In this document: in pieces, positions 1 to 12,000 of the stretch
How the letters are laid out: each line of letters begins with the position of its first letter
Numbering within the stretch: the stretch's first letter is position 1
Assembly (NCBI GenBank): GCA_951799445.1
Contig: OX637288.1
Span: 3,102,501 to 3,166,500, forward strand
Source of the DNA: Pseudisothecium myosuroides
Lineage: Eukaryota > Streptophyta > Bryopsida > Hypnales > Lembophyllaceae
Length of the DNA: 64,000 bases
Reading direction: 5' to 3'
The notes under the pieces: model-generated
Told to the model about the DNA's origin: nothing
Databases searched by the model: none
The model's input: only the letters and a program-made list of their open reading frames with translations
Program-made: the position numbers and the translations under genes

Positions 1-515
1 ATTTCTATAATTTAAAAAAAACAAAAATTAGAAAGGGTTAAGTTTTTTTGCTAGAACAATCTTGCCATTGGAATTATTGTGTTTCAATTCCATCTTAGAG
101 CTATTAACGGTTTAGTTTTTTTTTAATCTTGAATCTGCTTCTACTTAACAATTTTTAATGAGTAAAAACTAAATGTATTTAAAAAAATAAATTCCATGAC
201 TCTCAACTCAATTCTTCATCATATAAAATTATAAATTCAAAATCATTAAAGCAAAAGTTTTAAGATAAAAAGGTTCAAAGCTAAAAAATGTAGTTGAGCA
301 AGGTGCAAAAAAACTTGTTTCTTTCACTTTGAATGTAAATATCTTGCAATCTATGTGGTCAAAAGGTTCTAAAATTTCTTCCACACATTCTTACACTAGT
401 CTAATACAAGATTCTACAGTTAAAAGAGCATTTAAAAAAAAATTGCTCTTTGCTATAGAAATGGCAATTTTGAATGGTTTTTGATTAAAAAAGGCCTTGG
501 GATTTTGGGGGTTAA
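1..515 (+). mobile_element. TTAA-flanked non-autonomous element, left-truncated by window edge
   Basis: AT-rich non-coding repeat. It ends in GGGGG followed by TTAA (512-515) and shares its inner text (the 'aaatggcaattttgaatgg' stretch near 460, the 'tatcttgcaatctatg' stretch near 340) with the copies at 25232-26151, 52765-53691 and 57779-58707. The left end lies outside the window. TTAA target sites are known for piggyBac and Kolobok elements; assigning this family to either is inference. No coding frame is seen. Confidence 0.6.
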
Positions 516-884
516 GGTAGAGCAGCCCAATGCCATCAATCACCCAATTCAAACATCTTTAATGCCCTCCAATTTGCGCCAATCTCCTTTTTATTTCCGT
601 AGAGTGTGTAAGTAATTTTTTTGGGGCAAGCAATTAGGTGCTATTGTCACATAATGATATCAAGTTTACATCTCTTTATAGATGGTTTAAGGTTGAGAAA
701 AGTTATAGTTCAATAACTGTTGGTTTAGATGGGCTTGGTTGGGAATAAATGTTTGTAAAAAAAAATTGTAACTTCATCCAATCTCGCATCCAATAAAAGA
801 GGTGCTATAAGAATGTTGAACTTGTGTTTTTAAAACACTCATCAAATGGGATGAGGGTGGTGGGTTACTCATTTTGAACCTTCT
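516..884. other. Intergenic, nothing recognised
   Basis: AT-rich sequence with short poly-A runs. I see no gene, inverted repeat or other feature. Confidence 0.5.
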
Positions 885-1534
885 TTAACCCCTAAGTAAA
901 TGCCCAAGGCCTGTTTTGAGCTTCCTGAAATTTGTTCTAAATTGAACAAAAAGCCAACATTTTGATAAGTTGTATCAGGTTTTTTTTACTTGTTACTGTA
1001 CAAATTCAAACTAGACATGTTAAAGATCATATAGGAAAAGAAAACACAACAATATCACTTATGAATTGAAAGATTATAATGTTTGAACATGAGGGTGTTA
1101 AAACTAAGAAATTCTTTTAATCCTTTTTTCACATGTCAAATCTAAAAAGTTGGTCACCAAAAAAATATGAGGTTAAAGGGCCTAACATGCATAACCCCAA
1201 TCATTTTATGGCTTCTCAAAATCTACTCTACAATTTTTTTAAATGAATTTCCAGTGTGATTTTTTCTCCAAGATCTAGTGTATTTGAGGCTCATTTCCAA
1301 GAGCCCTCAACACTACGGAAAGTCAAGATTGCAATGGGTACCCTTGCACAAAATCTTGAGTAGAAAAATCATAATCCATCATTTTCAAAATCGGACTTTT
1401 AAAGCTAAAGCTAGACTTCAAAAAGAATTTTACAAAAATATAAACTACTAAAAATAGCAACTTGGTTGTTTTTTTATTTAACTTCAAAGTATTGCCGACA
1501 CCAGAATTTGGTGCCTCAGGCATTTAGGGGTTAA
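885..1534. mobile_element. Short TTAA-bounded MITE-like element
   Basis: Starts TTAACCCCTAAGTAAATGCC and ends with the matching inverted end (GGCATTTAGGGGTTAA), so TTAA flanks a CCCCTAA-type terminal repeat of about 15 bp. It is about 650 bp and has no coding capacity. Its ends match the other TTAA elements here, but the interior differs, which suggests a separate subfamily. Confidence 0.6.
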
Positions 1535-2796
1535 GATGGTCATGATCCACCACCTACTATCGGTTTCATATTCTTGCACCAGATATTCAAGTTCTTATAA
1601 CATTAATATGACTAGTGTGCCTTGTGTCGTTGCCATAGTCAAAACAAAAGTAAAAGTGATTTTCTAATTTTTCCATTCAATAAAAAACTTCAAACTTCAA
1701 TAACTTTCACATGGTGAGTCGGAACACCACAAAACAAAGCCCATGCATCCCTTCTCGCCAAGGGCTTTCCGACAATACCAAGCCCGCCACCGGGGGACGC
1801 ACAGCCTGGGACATCTCAACGTAACAAACAAACAAACAAACTTAAGGTATGGATTCTACTTGTATTTCAGTCAACTCAACTAATTCTTTCTCTCTCTCAA
1901 AATACAGACAACAATAAGCACATTGCACAAGATATTTACAGTAGATTGCAAATCTGGGTGGTCATATATAGGCTGTTCTACCGTACCTCCCATGCCCTCC
2001 CAAACCAGCGCCGACTACCTACTGTCCTTCGCATACTGACGCCATTCGACACCTCTGGTTTCGTCATTCGCTGCTCATTTTGGAAATGCTCAGTGAATGA
2101 CTGAGTCATTGCTGATGTTGGTCTGCTTCGGCTGCAGTTTCGCAATGGCAACCAGTGGCTACTTTCACGTCATCACGGGATCATAGGATCTCTGCTCCCC
2201 ACGCCACTTTATACGTTAGTACGGAGCAGTAGTATTACAGTATTAATATAACTTCTTTATTTATCAAAATATAACTTCTTTATTATCAATTATCAAAGTT
2301 GCCATGCCCATGTCCCAAGTCCCAAGACCCAGGTTCCCATCACCTGCCTGCACCTCCACTTGTCCCTGGAATTCGGCACACGCAGGTCGGTTCGGGTCTT
2401 CGAACTTCGCTGTGAGGTTCGGGACACCCCGGCCACTCCTGTCAGGCACCGCCAGAAGTTCGGGAAGCTTACTGACTGCAGTTGTTATTGCCGGTAACTT
2501 AACTGTAGAGCTTACGAACTACAATTCGTGTGATCGCAGTATCGCGCTGTTGTACGGGGAAGTTGATCTCATTCGTTGTACTGTAGGTTATGGAACTGAA
2601 AGTCTTGGCCTGGCCGGGAGGGTTGGCAGGAGACAAGCTGCAGGGTAGTGCCAATTCCGCAGTATGCTGATTGCTGAAGTCGTTGGCAAGCGTGTAGGAC
2701 AAGCCAGCTGGTTGAATCATAGTGTTGAATCTGCATTATCTTGTAGTTTCTGTGACGTTCAAGTAATGAATGTATGTTCGATTCTGCACCAGGATA
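1535..2796. other. Intergenic; partly shared with 54.3 kb
   Basis: No gene recognised. The stretch at about 1640-1840 (reduced 'culled' words such as 'ccaagggctttccgacaatac' within 1760-1785, then an AAC-rich run) is similar to 54300-54500, so it belongs to a dispersed repeat. The rest (about 1980-2700) is more GC-rich and open in short frames, with no recognisable product. Confidence 0.4.
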
Positions 2797-2798
2797 TA

Positions 2799-4338
2799 CA
2801 GTGACTCCAAAAACTGAGTCTATACTTCATTCAATTTCACTCCGTACACCATATGTTGAAAAGAAGTGGACAAAATCCAAGTGAGCAAACATGAATAATA
2901 TAGTGTTCATTGTGTACTACAATCCTGAAAAAATTTGAAGCAAAAAGCAATTATGGTTTGGAAGTAAATGAATTCCAAAGCTAACCACCCCATAGACTCA
3001 GTTTTTGCGGCAGGGTTCGTAACCACTCTAAAAATTGCCTATGCATCTTTCTTGAGCTTCAATGGCTTGGATATTTTATTGCATGTTGTTGTACACCATT
3101 TAAGACTCACTCCCATTGATATTGTAAAAATTTGACATATGTGTACTTCAAAAAATTTATAAATAGAAAAAAATGTAGGTAGTACTAATTTGAATGGAAT
3201 TTGAAGATATTCAATGAATCAAAGACTTGAGATGTCATTTACTTTCATAGATGATCTATAGGTTGCAATTTGAACCGTTGTTGCATCTATTTTGACTAGA
3301 TTTAAAAATATTTGTCTTAATATACTATAAATACAAATCATATGAATTTGAATTTAGCAACAAAAATAATTATTTAAACCGTAATCTTTTTGAATCCAAC
3401 ATATTAGTTTATAAGGGTTGTATTTAGTCCATTTTTTTGGATTGTAGGTGATTCAATATGATATGACAACAACAAAAGTAAAACCAGAATATTGAGTTAT
3501 TTGCAATAAAATCCTTTAATTGAAATACAATAATGTATTAATGCATTAAATTTATATATCTTGTATGTTATAGAATAATAAAAATATATATGACAAAATA
3601 TTGACAATTGCAATTGATAAAAATAAAAATAAGGCATATTGTCAATATTCTGGTTTTTCTTTTGTTGTTGTCATATCATATTGAATCACCTAAATTCCAA
3701 ACAAATGGACTAAATACAACCCTTATAAACTAATATGTTGGATTCAAAAAGATTACAGTTTAAATAATTATTTTTGTTGCTAAATTCAAATTCAAATGAT
3801 TTGTATTTATAGTATATTAAGACAAATATTTTCAAATCTAGTCAAAATAGATGCAACAACGGTTCAAATTGCAACCTATAGATCATCTATGAAAGTAAAT
3901 GGCATCTCAAGTCTTTGATTCATTGAATATCTTCAAATTCCATTCAAATTAGTACTACCTGCATTTTTTTCTATTTATAATTTTTTTGAAGCACACATAT
4001 ATCAAATTTTTACAATATCAATGGGAGTGAGTCTTAAATGGTGTACAACAACATGCAATAAAATATCCAAGCCATTGAAGCTCAAGAAAGATGCATAGGT
4101 AATCTTTAGAGTGGTTATGAACCCTGCTGCAAAAACTGAGTCTATGGGGTGGTTAGCTTTGGAATTCATTTACTTCCAAACCATAATTGCTTTTTGCTTC
4201 AAATTTTTTTAGGATTGTAGTACACAATGAACACTACATTATTCATGTTTTCTCACTTGGATTTTGTCCACTTCTTTTCAACATATGGCGTACGGAGTGA
4301 AATTGAATGAAGTATAGACTCAGTTTTTGGAGTCACTG
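2799..4338. mobile_element. Large fold-back (hairpin) element with TA target duplication
   Basis: Two long arms, 2799-3495 and 3642-4338, each 697 bp, are near-perfect inverted copies around a spacer of about 146 bp. The outer ends read CAGTGACTCC...GGAGTCACTG, flanked on both sides by TA (2797-2798, 4339-4340). TA duplication with CAGT-type ends is typical of Tc1/mariner-related MITEs. No transposase frame is present, so it is non-autonomous. Arm identity is high, with only scattered mismatches, which points to a fairly recent origin or to gene conversion between arms. Confidence 0.85.
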
Positions 4339-4412
4339 TAGAATACAGTCACTGAATCGGCAAGCTTGGTCAATTATGGCTAGCAAAATTGGCGGTCTAC
4401 GGTCTACCTTGA

Positions 4413-4668
4413 CTACACTAAATAGTGAAATTAGGTTGCCTTAACAATTAGGTTGCCTTACTTCAAGAAAATCACTTTACAAGCCAACCAATCAACAAAT
4501 ATGTCTACTGTTTTTTCAGTTTGTACACATAGAGGTTCATGAGTCCCACATGCATAAATTTTTAATTCAAAAAAGTAGTAAATTCTTGTAAAGAAACAAT
4601 GCATATTTATATAGTGTAGAATGTCGAGAAATTAGTGTGGGGCAACCTAATTTCACTATTTAGTGTAG
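4413..4668. mobile_element. MITE with perfect 28-bp terminal inverted repeats
   Basis: 4413-4440 and 4641-4668 are exact reverse complements (outer end CTACACTAAATAGTGAAATT). If TA is taken as the target duplication, the element proper starts CACTAAATAG. About 256 bp with no frame. Diverged relatives occur at about 33448-33690 and 39150-39415. Confidence 0.8.
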
Positions 4669-4722
4669 CGATTTTGTTTCAAAATATGGCTCACAAATAT
4701 GCAAAATTGAACATATAGTACT

Positions 4723-5586
4723 TTAACCCCTAAAATTCATTGACTATGTTTTCACCAGAAATGCTCCAAAACTGCCATTTCTAGTACAAGTACCAAATTT
4801 TGGAAAAAAATATTTTTGGACACATATAACCATAGGATCTTGTAGTAAGATGGTTTGAGAACATGTGGAAAAAATTTCAGAATTTTTCACCATATGGATT
4901 GGAAGATATTAGCATTTGAATTGACAAAAAACCCTTTTTGGGCCCTGCGAAAAATTGGGCAGCTACACTTCACAAGCTCACTTTCCTATGACAAGTTGGC
5001 TACATGCTTGAAAAAATTTCATTTCATTTGGAACTGTACAACATACATGAAAATAATAGTAAGTAGAAGAAATAGAGAATCATTCAAAACACTAAATTGT
5101 TAAGAAGTTAATTATGGAATTGAAAAATGCCAATCCCAATGGTTGTAATGTTGTAATAAACTATCTACATTCTAAGATTTTATTTTTTTCCAAAAATATT
5201 GAAAATTGAATGAAAAAAAGGACTTCAAAGTTTATTTTAGAATATAAATTTCATAATTGCCCGCAAACTAAAATTCCTCATAACTTTTGACTTATCGATC
5301 GAAATGGTGAATGATTGAAAGCTTTCCACTTATATATAACTCTAGAAAACCAATTTCAAATTTTTGTTTATGAAAAAAGTGATTTTTTCTAATCTACCCG
5401 GACTGCCCAATTGAAAAAAAAGTAAGATATTAGGCCATAACTTTTAACTCATATTTCCAAATATTATAAAATTTATTCACATGAAAGATATTCCTTGTCC
5501 AAAACTTGTATTAAAGTTTGGGCCTAAAATATGCAAATTTTTGTCCAAAATTGCTAAAAATAGCAGGCTGGTCCTTTAGGAGTTAA
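4723..5586 (-). mobile_element. TTAA-flanked element, reverse orientation
   Basis: Starts TTAACCCCTAAAA and ends CCTTTAGGAGTTAA. Inside, the sequence is the reverse complement of the interior of the copies at 25.2, 52.8 and 57.8 kb (for example the block near 4895-4925 matches the reverse complement of 25955-25985). About 864 bp. A short open frame at 4855-5103 is not shared in the other copies and is not considered a gene. Confidence 0.7.
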
Positions 5587-7300
5587 CATTGTATAAACAA
5601 AAAATGGTCCTCTCCATGCTCAAAAGGTATTATACTTTGTTAGGTATTAGCGAGGGATTTATCAGTTTATTTAAAGATTGGAGTTAATTGACAAGCCATA
5701 TAAGACAATTTCGTTATTATAGGGATTCCCTTTTTAAAGATGCAAAATGGGCTAGCTCCTGACTCCCCTATTATTCTCTATAAAGTCCAGTTCCAAACAT
5801 TAGATGAGATTTCAGCCTCCTGGAGGGCTGCGTGTTCCCAGCTGTGGGAACTGCCAAATTCAGGGCTGCGGCAGCTCGCTAACGTGGCCGAACGACTGCC
5901 ACGTCGGAAAAAAAAAAAAAAAAATTCAAAAAAAAAAATGAAATTTTTTTTTCTGTTTTTTTTCATTTCAAGACTAAATTTTTTTATTTTATTTTATTTT
6001 ATTTTTTGAATTTTTTTTGTCGGGAACAACCGTTCCCTGAAACTGCAGGGGGGACCAACGTCGGGAACGGGCCTGAAACGGCCCTCCCGACCCCCCAAAA
6101 CCCATCTAATGAATTGTCCTTCAAAATGACATTTAAGCCTAGACTTTGTTCTTTACAAAGTGAAAGGTATCAACAATTTTTGCCCTTATCATTTTAACTA
6201 AATATAAATAAAAAAATTGTCAAGTAAAATGTATAACTTGAAAAAATGCTTTGATTTATGCGGTCATGAGAAGGTGCCTCCTTCTTGATATATTAGTACT
6301 TCCTTCTTGGATATCTCAAGGGTATGAGGGAAGTATCAAATAAAAACCTTATAATTTCACAAAGGGTGCTTAACATATATGGCCTATGTTTAAGTGTTGA
6401 TTTTTTATGTCTTAAATTTTGGTGGTATGTTATGTTTAGAATTATACTAATTATAGGCCAAATTAAGCATACCACCAAAATTTTAGACTTAAAATTATTG
6501 TACTACAAATTATAAATTAAATTTCTTTTATATTGAAGAATTGAGTTAGAGTTCAGAAAAAAATTCACCCCTCTTCTTGATTTTTATTTAAAAAAAAATT
6601 GTTAAGTCAAAATAGGTACAAGATTGAAGGAAAAACTAAATTGTTGATAGATGCACGTGGTTTAGTTTGCCTTTTAGAACAATCTCATAGTGGGATTTAG
6701 TATGGTTCAATTGCATCTTTTTTTTGAAAGATTGTTTAAATTGAATTCATTTATGGATCCAATACATTATTTTCTCAAGATTTGCTAAGAAATCCTACAA
6801 AATAAGAAGTTTCATAACTTTGCATCACTTATCTAAATGGGGTGAAACAAATCTTTCCGCGAAAACAAAAATACAATCTATAAGAATTGAATGAATAAAT
6901 AAATAAATTTCAATTTCAATTTATTTTTTTGCTACCTGCCTTTGCTTGTTTTGGGCATATTGTGGCATATTTTTTACTCCCATGCAATGATTGAAGTAAA
7001 AGTTATGTTCCAAGAAGCTAATCTTTTTTCCTATCTTGAAAACAAGTTCTAAAAAATCTTTTCAAAAATTAAGATCATAGGTACTTGCATGAACCTTCAA
7101 GGTCCTGGAGGGGATTCTTGAGACTTTAGGGGTTAAATCATTCATAAGTCATCCAATGATTTGTATGGATAAATCTTGAAAGGTCAAGATCTAATCATAC
7201 CAAAATACTTTGTCAAAAATGATATGATTTATGGACCAATAGATGAATTCTTCATTTCTTTAATAATCTTGAAAGTCATCTATTGGACACTTGTCTGCCC
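5587..7300. other. Intergenic with homopolymer tracts and a hairpin
   Basis: No gene. Long A and T runs lie at about 5908-6010. An inverted repeat (arms about 6409-6429 and 6468-6488, GTCTTAAATTTTGGTGGTATG type) could form a hairpin of about 80 bp. A TTAA end (CTTTAGGGGTTAA, ending 7136) suggests the right end of another TTAA element whose left end I could not place. Confidence 0.4.
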
Positions 7301-7319
7301 AGGATATGATGTACATGGC

Positions 7320-7490
7320 AACGCAATTTGACAACGGTCACAGCTACGTGTACTTATGGTAACTTATATATTGACTACCGTACGTGAAGGTCTGATCCGG
7401 TAGTCAAGTGCCGGATCTGATATTTCCACGTCAGATTCTTAGGGGTCCACGTCACTTCAAACCATTCACATGATGACACGTGTCACTTTT
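7320..7490 (+). promoter_or_regulatory. Cluster of ACGT-core boxes upstream of the PDR gene
   Basis: Within about 150 bp there are several ACGT cores: TACGTG near 7345, TACGTGAAG at 7380, CCACGTCA near 7426, CCACGTCAC near 7447 and the palindrome GACACGTGTC near 7475. These are G-box/ABRE/C-box types bound by plant bZIP factors. The cluster lies 1.5 kb before the start codon at 9020. A role in stress or ABA control of the transporter is inference. Confidence 0.45.
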
Positions 7491-8944
7491 TTTCAAAAAT
7501 GACTTAATTTCTGCCGAATCTGACCTTTGCGTAGGGTAGTCATGTATGTCTGGAATGAAACATTAAAGGCCTGTTCAAAAGAAAAGAAAAAGGTAAAGAA
7601 AAAAGCCAAAGAAAAAGAAACATTAAACCTGTCTCATTTGTTCTACTGTAGAAGAAAGAGGGTAAAAAGGACAATTCCATTGACTGCTGCTGCAAGCAAT
7701 GAAACCTCACTCATCCGTCTGTCAATCTGCTTTGTGTGGACCGAACTCCATAAGAAATAACTGCAGAACCTCTCTCATTTCTTCTACAAAGAAAATCCTG
7801 AACATTTATAGATTCTCCCTATCGAAACAAACACAATACAATAGAATATAAATCTACTGTTCATGGCGGATGAAACAGTAGAAAAGGAACCAATGCGAGA
7901 ATGTGGGAGCAGTGAAGATGACGATGTGGTCATGTGGTGCCTGGTCCACTGGTGTCCTCCTCCGAAGTGTCCAAGGGAATTACCTGCAACAATCCTCCTT
8001 TGTATTTTCAATATTTTTGTTTCCAAGGCTAGCCCAGAACAGAAAATTTCATTGCCAAAAGAGAAAGCTTTTGACCTTTATTTATGAGGAAACATGCCAT
8101 AGCCGTAGATCTTGCAGATATTAACTTCCCCAGGAAGTGAGTAAACAACACTGCTGTACTGCAACTCTTAGAAACGACTGTCAACTGCTTTTGGATCCGT
8201 TGGTATGGTATTACGGGCAGGTACAGTGACGAGAGGGGATGACCATGTCGGCTTCCGCAGCTGCTTCTCAACGAATCTTCCACCTCCCAAAAGCGATTCC
8301 GAGTTTGGCGCAAGCTCGAAAACTCTGCTGCAATTTGCAAAAAACGGGGAAGGAACAGACCACCAGAGCTGGCGACGGAACCCGGCCAGGCCCAGCCATG
8401 GCCTGGCGTCATTAAGCTTATAATATTGTGCATATTTACGTACTCTTCGCTTATGGTGTCTGCACAGAAAAGAGAGGTACGCTGGGTTTCGGTATTGAAG
8501 TTCCGAAGTGGAGACTGCAAGCTCACTTGGGTCTCGTCCTCTCTTCAATTCCTCACTCACACATTTAAGTTAGAACTAGAATCGCTTGCATTCTGTTTGG
8601 AAACAGAGGATTTCGTCTACCATGTGAGTTTTGTTTGTGAATTTGACGTAACTCTGTTAAGTTTCGTCCCGTACGTACTTCTGTTAGTGTCAGTTTGACT
8701 TAATGTTTTGTGTCATAGTTTTCGTCCGACAGGAAGCTCCATCGTAGTACTGCTGACTGCAACACCTGTAGATACAATTAGCTTACCTGTGGAGACAATT
8801 AGTTTACTTGTAGATTGTTGAACTAACATACCCATTAGACTTGAATGACAATGGTCTTTGCAACAACACTACTCTTCGTCTCTTCCTCTCCCGCTTGAAT
8901 TTCAAAATGAGGAATGCGGTCTTTGTGTTTCGTTTGCAGGGGCC
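7491..8944 (+). promoter_or_regulatory. Promoter and 5' leader region of PDR gene 1
   Basis: No recognisable protein in either strand despite some open frames (one of 165 codons on -, 8029-8526). A pyrimidine-rich stretch ending TTTGCAG (to 8939) looks like a splice acceptor, so a 5'-UTR intron just before the leader is possible. The transcription start cannot be placed from sequence alone. Confidence 0.4.
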
Positions 8945-8974
8945 ATGAGTAACCACGGCAGCAACCCGGAATAG
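8945..8974 (+). promoter_or_regulatory. Upstream ORF (9 codons) in frame with the PDR start
   Basis: ATG at 8945 reads MSNHGSNPE and stops at TAG 8972-8974. It is in the same frame as the main ATG at 9020, with no further stop between. It could act as a translation-damping uORF, or mark a lost N-terminal extension if the TAG is a mutated sense codon. Confidence 0.5.
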
Positions 8975-9019
8975 AGGTCCCAAGTGGGCACATTGAAGCA
9001 GAGCTTTGAGGCAGCAGCT

Positions 9020-12000
9020 ATGGCGGAGACGAATGGGAAACTCGCGAAGGCGGAGGACGTCGAACTCGGCGATGAAGAAGACTCAAGGAAAATCTCCCGA
9101 GAGGGTCCTTCGTCAAAGGGAGGTTCACGGCGCCAGAGTCTCAACCTGTCTAGCAGTTTTCGAGGCTCCAGCAACCGATTCTCGGACAGCTTGTCGCGGA
9201 CAGCTTATGGCTACTTCGGAGGCTCCAACCCTTTGGAGTCGCAGGCCATGGGATCCTCACGGGAGGATGATGAGAATGATTTGAAGTGGGCGGCGCTGGA
9301 GAAGCTGCCGACTTTTAATCGACTGCGGACGTCGGTGTTTGAAAAAGATACGGGCAGTGTGAGGCATATGGATGTGAAGGACCTGTCGACGAAGGATTTT
9401 AATCATTTGTTGGGGAAACTGTATCGGCCGACTGACGCTGAAGATGAGCAGCTCCTGGCTAAAGTGCGAAAACGTCTCGACAGGTGAGGGCCATGTCCGT
9501 CTTGAGAGGAAGTCCCGTTTTCAAAAATAGTCCTCAGATTATGAAGTTGATTGTTCAAGTCTTATTTGGGAATTGGCAGTTTTCGCAAAGTCTGAAACTT
9601 CTTTTTTCTGTTTGTTGTATTCACTATTGGAGAATTTTTGTTTGGTTTGCATGACGAGTGATGTACAATGTGACAAACTTTTTGGCATAGATTTTGAAAA
9701 CTGATATAAGGGTATCACTTGAGATGCATGGATGGTCAACTCCTTGGGACGTGAATGGAGCTTAGACAAATCTGCAAAGCCTTGAGGGTGTTTTATTGAA
9801 CTGCAAGATACTCTCCTTTTTTCCATCGTGTTGAGTTCTCTGCATTTTGAGCTTGAAATTCTTGTCTAGAAGCAGTAGAGTTTTAAAGTTCTGTTTGAGG
9901 ATTGCCCATTTTCGCAAGTCTGTTCGTTGTTTCCACTATTGCGCAATTGGTGGAGTTTTTTTTTCTGGTTGCTTGATAGAGATGTACTATGTGACAATCG
10001 CTGTTTGGCGTAGATTTTGAATATCGATAATGGTGTTACTTTTGACGCGTGGATATTCCACTACTTGGGCATGATTGGAATTTGGAGAAATCTGCGAAGT
10101 TTTAAGTGTGTTTGATTCCACTGCAAGATTATCCTTCCCCCCACCCCCACCCATTTTGAGCTCGCTGCATTTTTGAGCTTCAAATTCTTGTCCAAGAGCA
10201 ATAGAGTTTTCAAGTCTTATTTGAGACTTCACTCTTATTGCAGAATGCAAGTCTTGCACGCTGGAAGTGAAGATACTACAGTAATGAGTTCATTTTGATA
10301 GTGCTTTTGAATTTGAGGTTCTATATCTGGGGTGTGATGTAGAGTTGGAATTGATCTGCCCACGATTGAGGTGCGGTACGAGAATCTGACGATTCAGGCG
10401 GACTGTCATGTGGGGAATCGGGGTTTGCCGACGCTTGTGAACGTCGTGCGAGATATCGTTGAGGTGATCACTCTACCATGTTGTTAATTCTTAGTACAGC
10501 TTGCTCGTCGTTTTTATCAGCTAATGTTTCATTCAACCTCCAGAACCTTCGTTCACGCTTGCCGATGATGAATTGTGAGATTTTCAACTTTTTTGCTGAC
10601 TTTTGGTGTCAATTGATCAGAGCTTCCTCAACAAAGCGTATCTGCTTCGATCAAAGAAGCAGAAGATCACTATTTTGGACAACGTGAGCGGCTCCCTCAA
10701 ACCTGGCCGGTAAGATTTCACATTAGGCGGAAACATAGTCGTTAGTGAGGTTCTGTTTCCCACACCGTTTAGACATTTTAATCAATACGAAGGAGTGTAC
10801 ACTAATTGGGAGATCACCCAAACAGAGCTCACTGGAGAGCTCACTTTGGGTACAACGAAACTCAAACTCTTTCTTGCGGTCAATTGTTCCTCACTCAATA
10901 CCTGGGTATATTTTCTTATACAATCATACAGAGTGGGAGGTGGAAGGGTCAGTTGACAACTCTGTGCCCATCCACCAATTTAGCCAAGCCTTGCTTACAC
11001 CTGTTGCTAATTGAAGCCTAATCAAGTGTTTATTGGAAGAGCGGAGTTGCTGTTGGTAACAGTGGTTGGTATAGGAGACATAACCAGGTTCCTAACGGTT
11101 TTAATATTCTCTACCTTAACTGTTTGAATGATTAGTTTGAGATGAATTTTTGTGTGGTAATGCAGAATGACATTGCTGCTGGGGCCACCAAGCTCAGGAA
11201 AGACGACGTTGTTGCTAGCACTGGCCGGGAAGCTTGACCGGGGCCTCAAGACGGAGGGCAAGGTGACCTACAACGGCTACGGCTTCGATGAGTTTGTGCC
11301 ACAGAAAACGGCAGCTTATGTCAGCCAGCATGACCTTCACGTCGGTGAACTTACTGTTCGCGAGACGTTGGACTTTTCTGCGCATGTTCTGGGCGTTGGA
11401 TCCCAATTCGGTATTTTTCATCTTTCGTGATTTCACCTAAATTGAGTTGAATCAGATGAAGTTTAGTTTTTTCTTAGCTCAATAGATTGACCCAGATTGA
11501 GTATTGCATAACATTCTTTAGCCTATCCTTCACGGGCTGATCATGATCCTATTTCTGATTCTCTCCTGTCCCAGTTCTCTAGTATCTTCCGTTTAGGAAG
11601 ATATTTCATCCAGGAATTTATACTGGTTCCCAGTCGAAGTTTGATAGCTTTAGCTATAAAGAGTGTTGTAATATTGTGACGGTTCAGAAATTTTGGAGGA
11701 GGTTACGAAGAGGGAAAAGCAGGCGGGGATTAGGCCTGAACCTGACGTGGACACGTACATGAAAGTGAGCAATGCATTCCAATTTTGATCTGTAGTTCGG
11801 TAACATATGTACTTCAAAGCCTTTTTAGTGGAAATCTGACCTTAATATTGACCGAGCTTGCTTTGGACTGCTGGGTTTGTAATGTTTGAGGGTGTACAAA
11901 CTATTTTGATTGGTTTTGGAAGTTCTGTTTTGAAATCCCTAGCTCTCTTCCCTATTTGAATGCTTGTATGCGTTTCTCATTTGATCTGGTTACTGTTCTC

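Noticed and set aside
8029..8526. 165-codon minus-strand frame upstream of PDR gene 1
   Set aside because: No recognisable domain; overlaps the likely promoter/leader, and frames on both strands are open there by composition.
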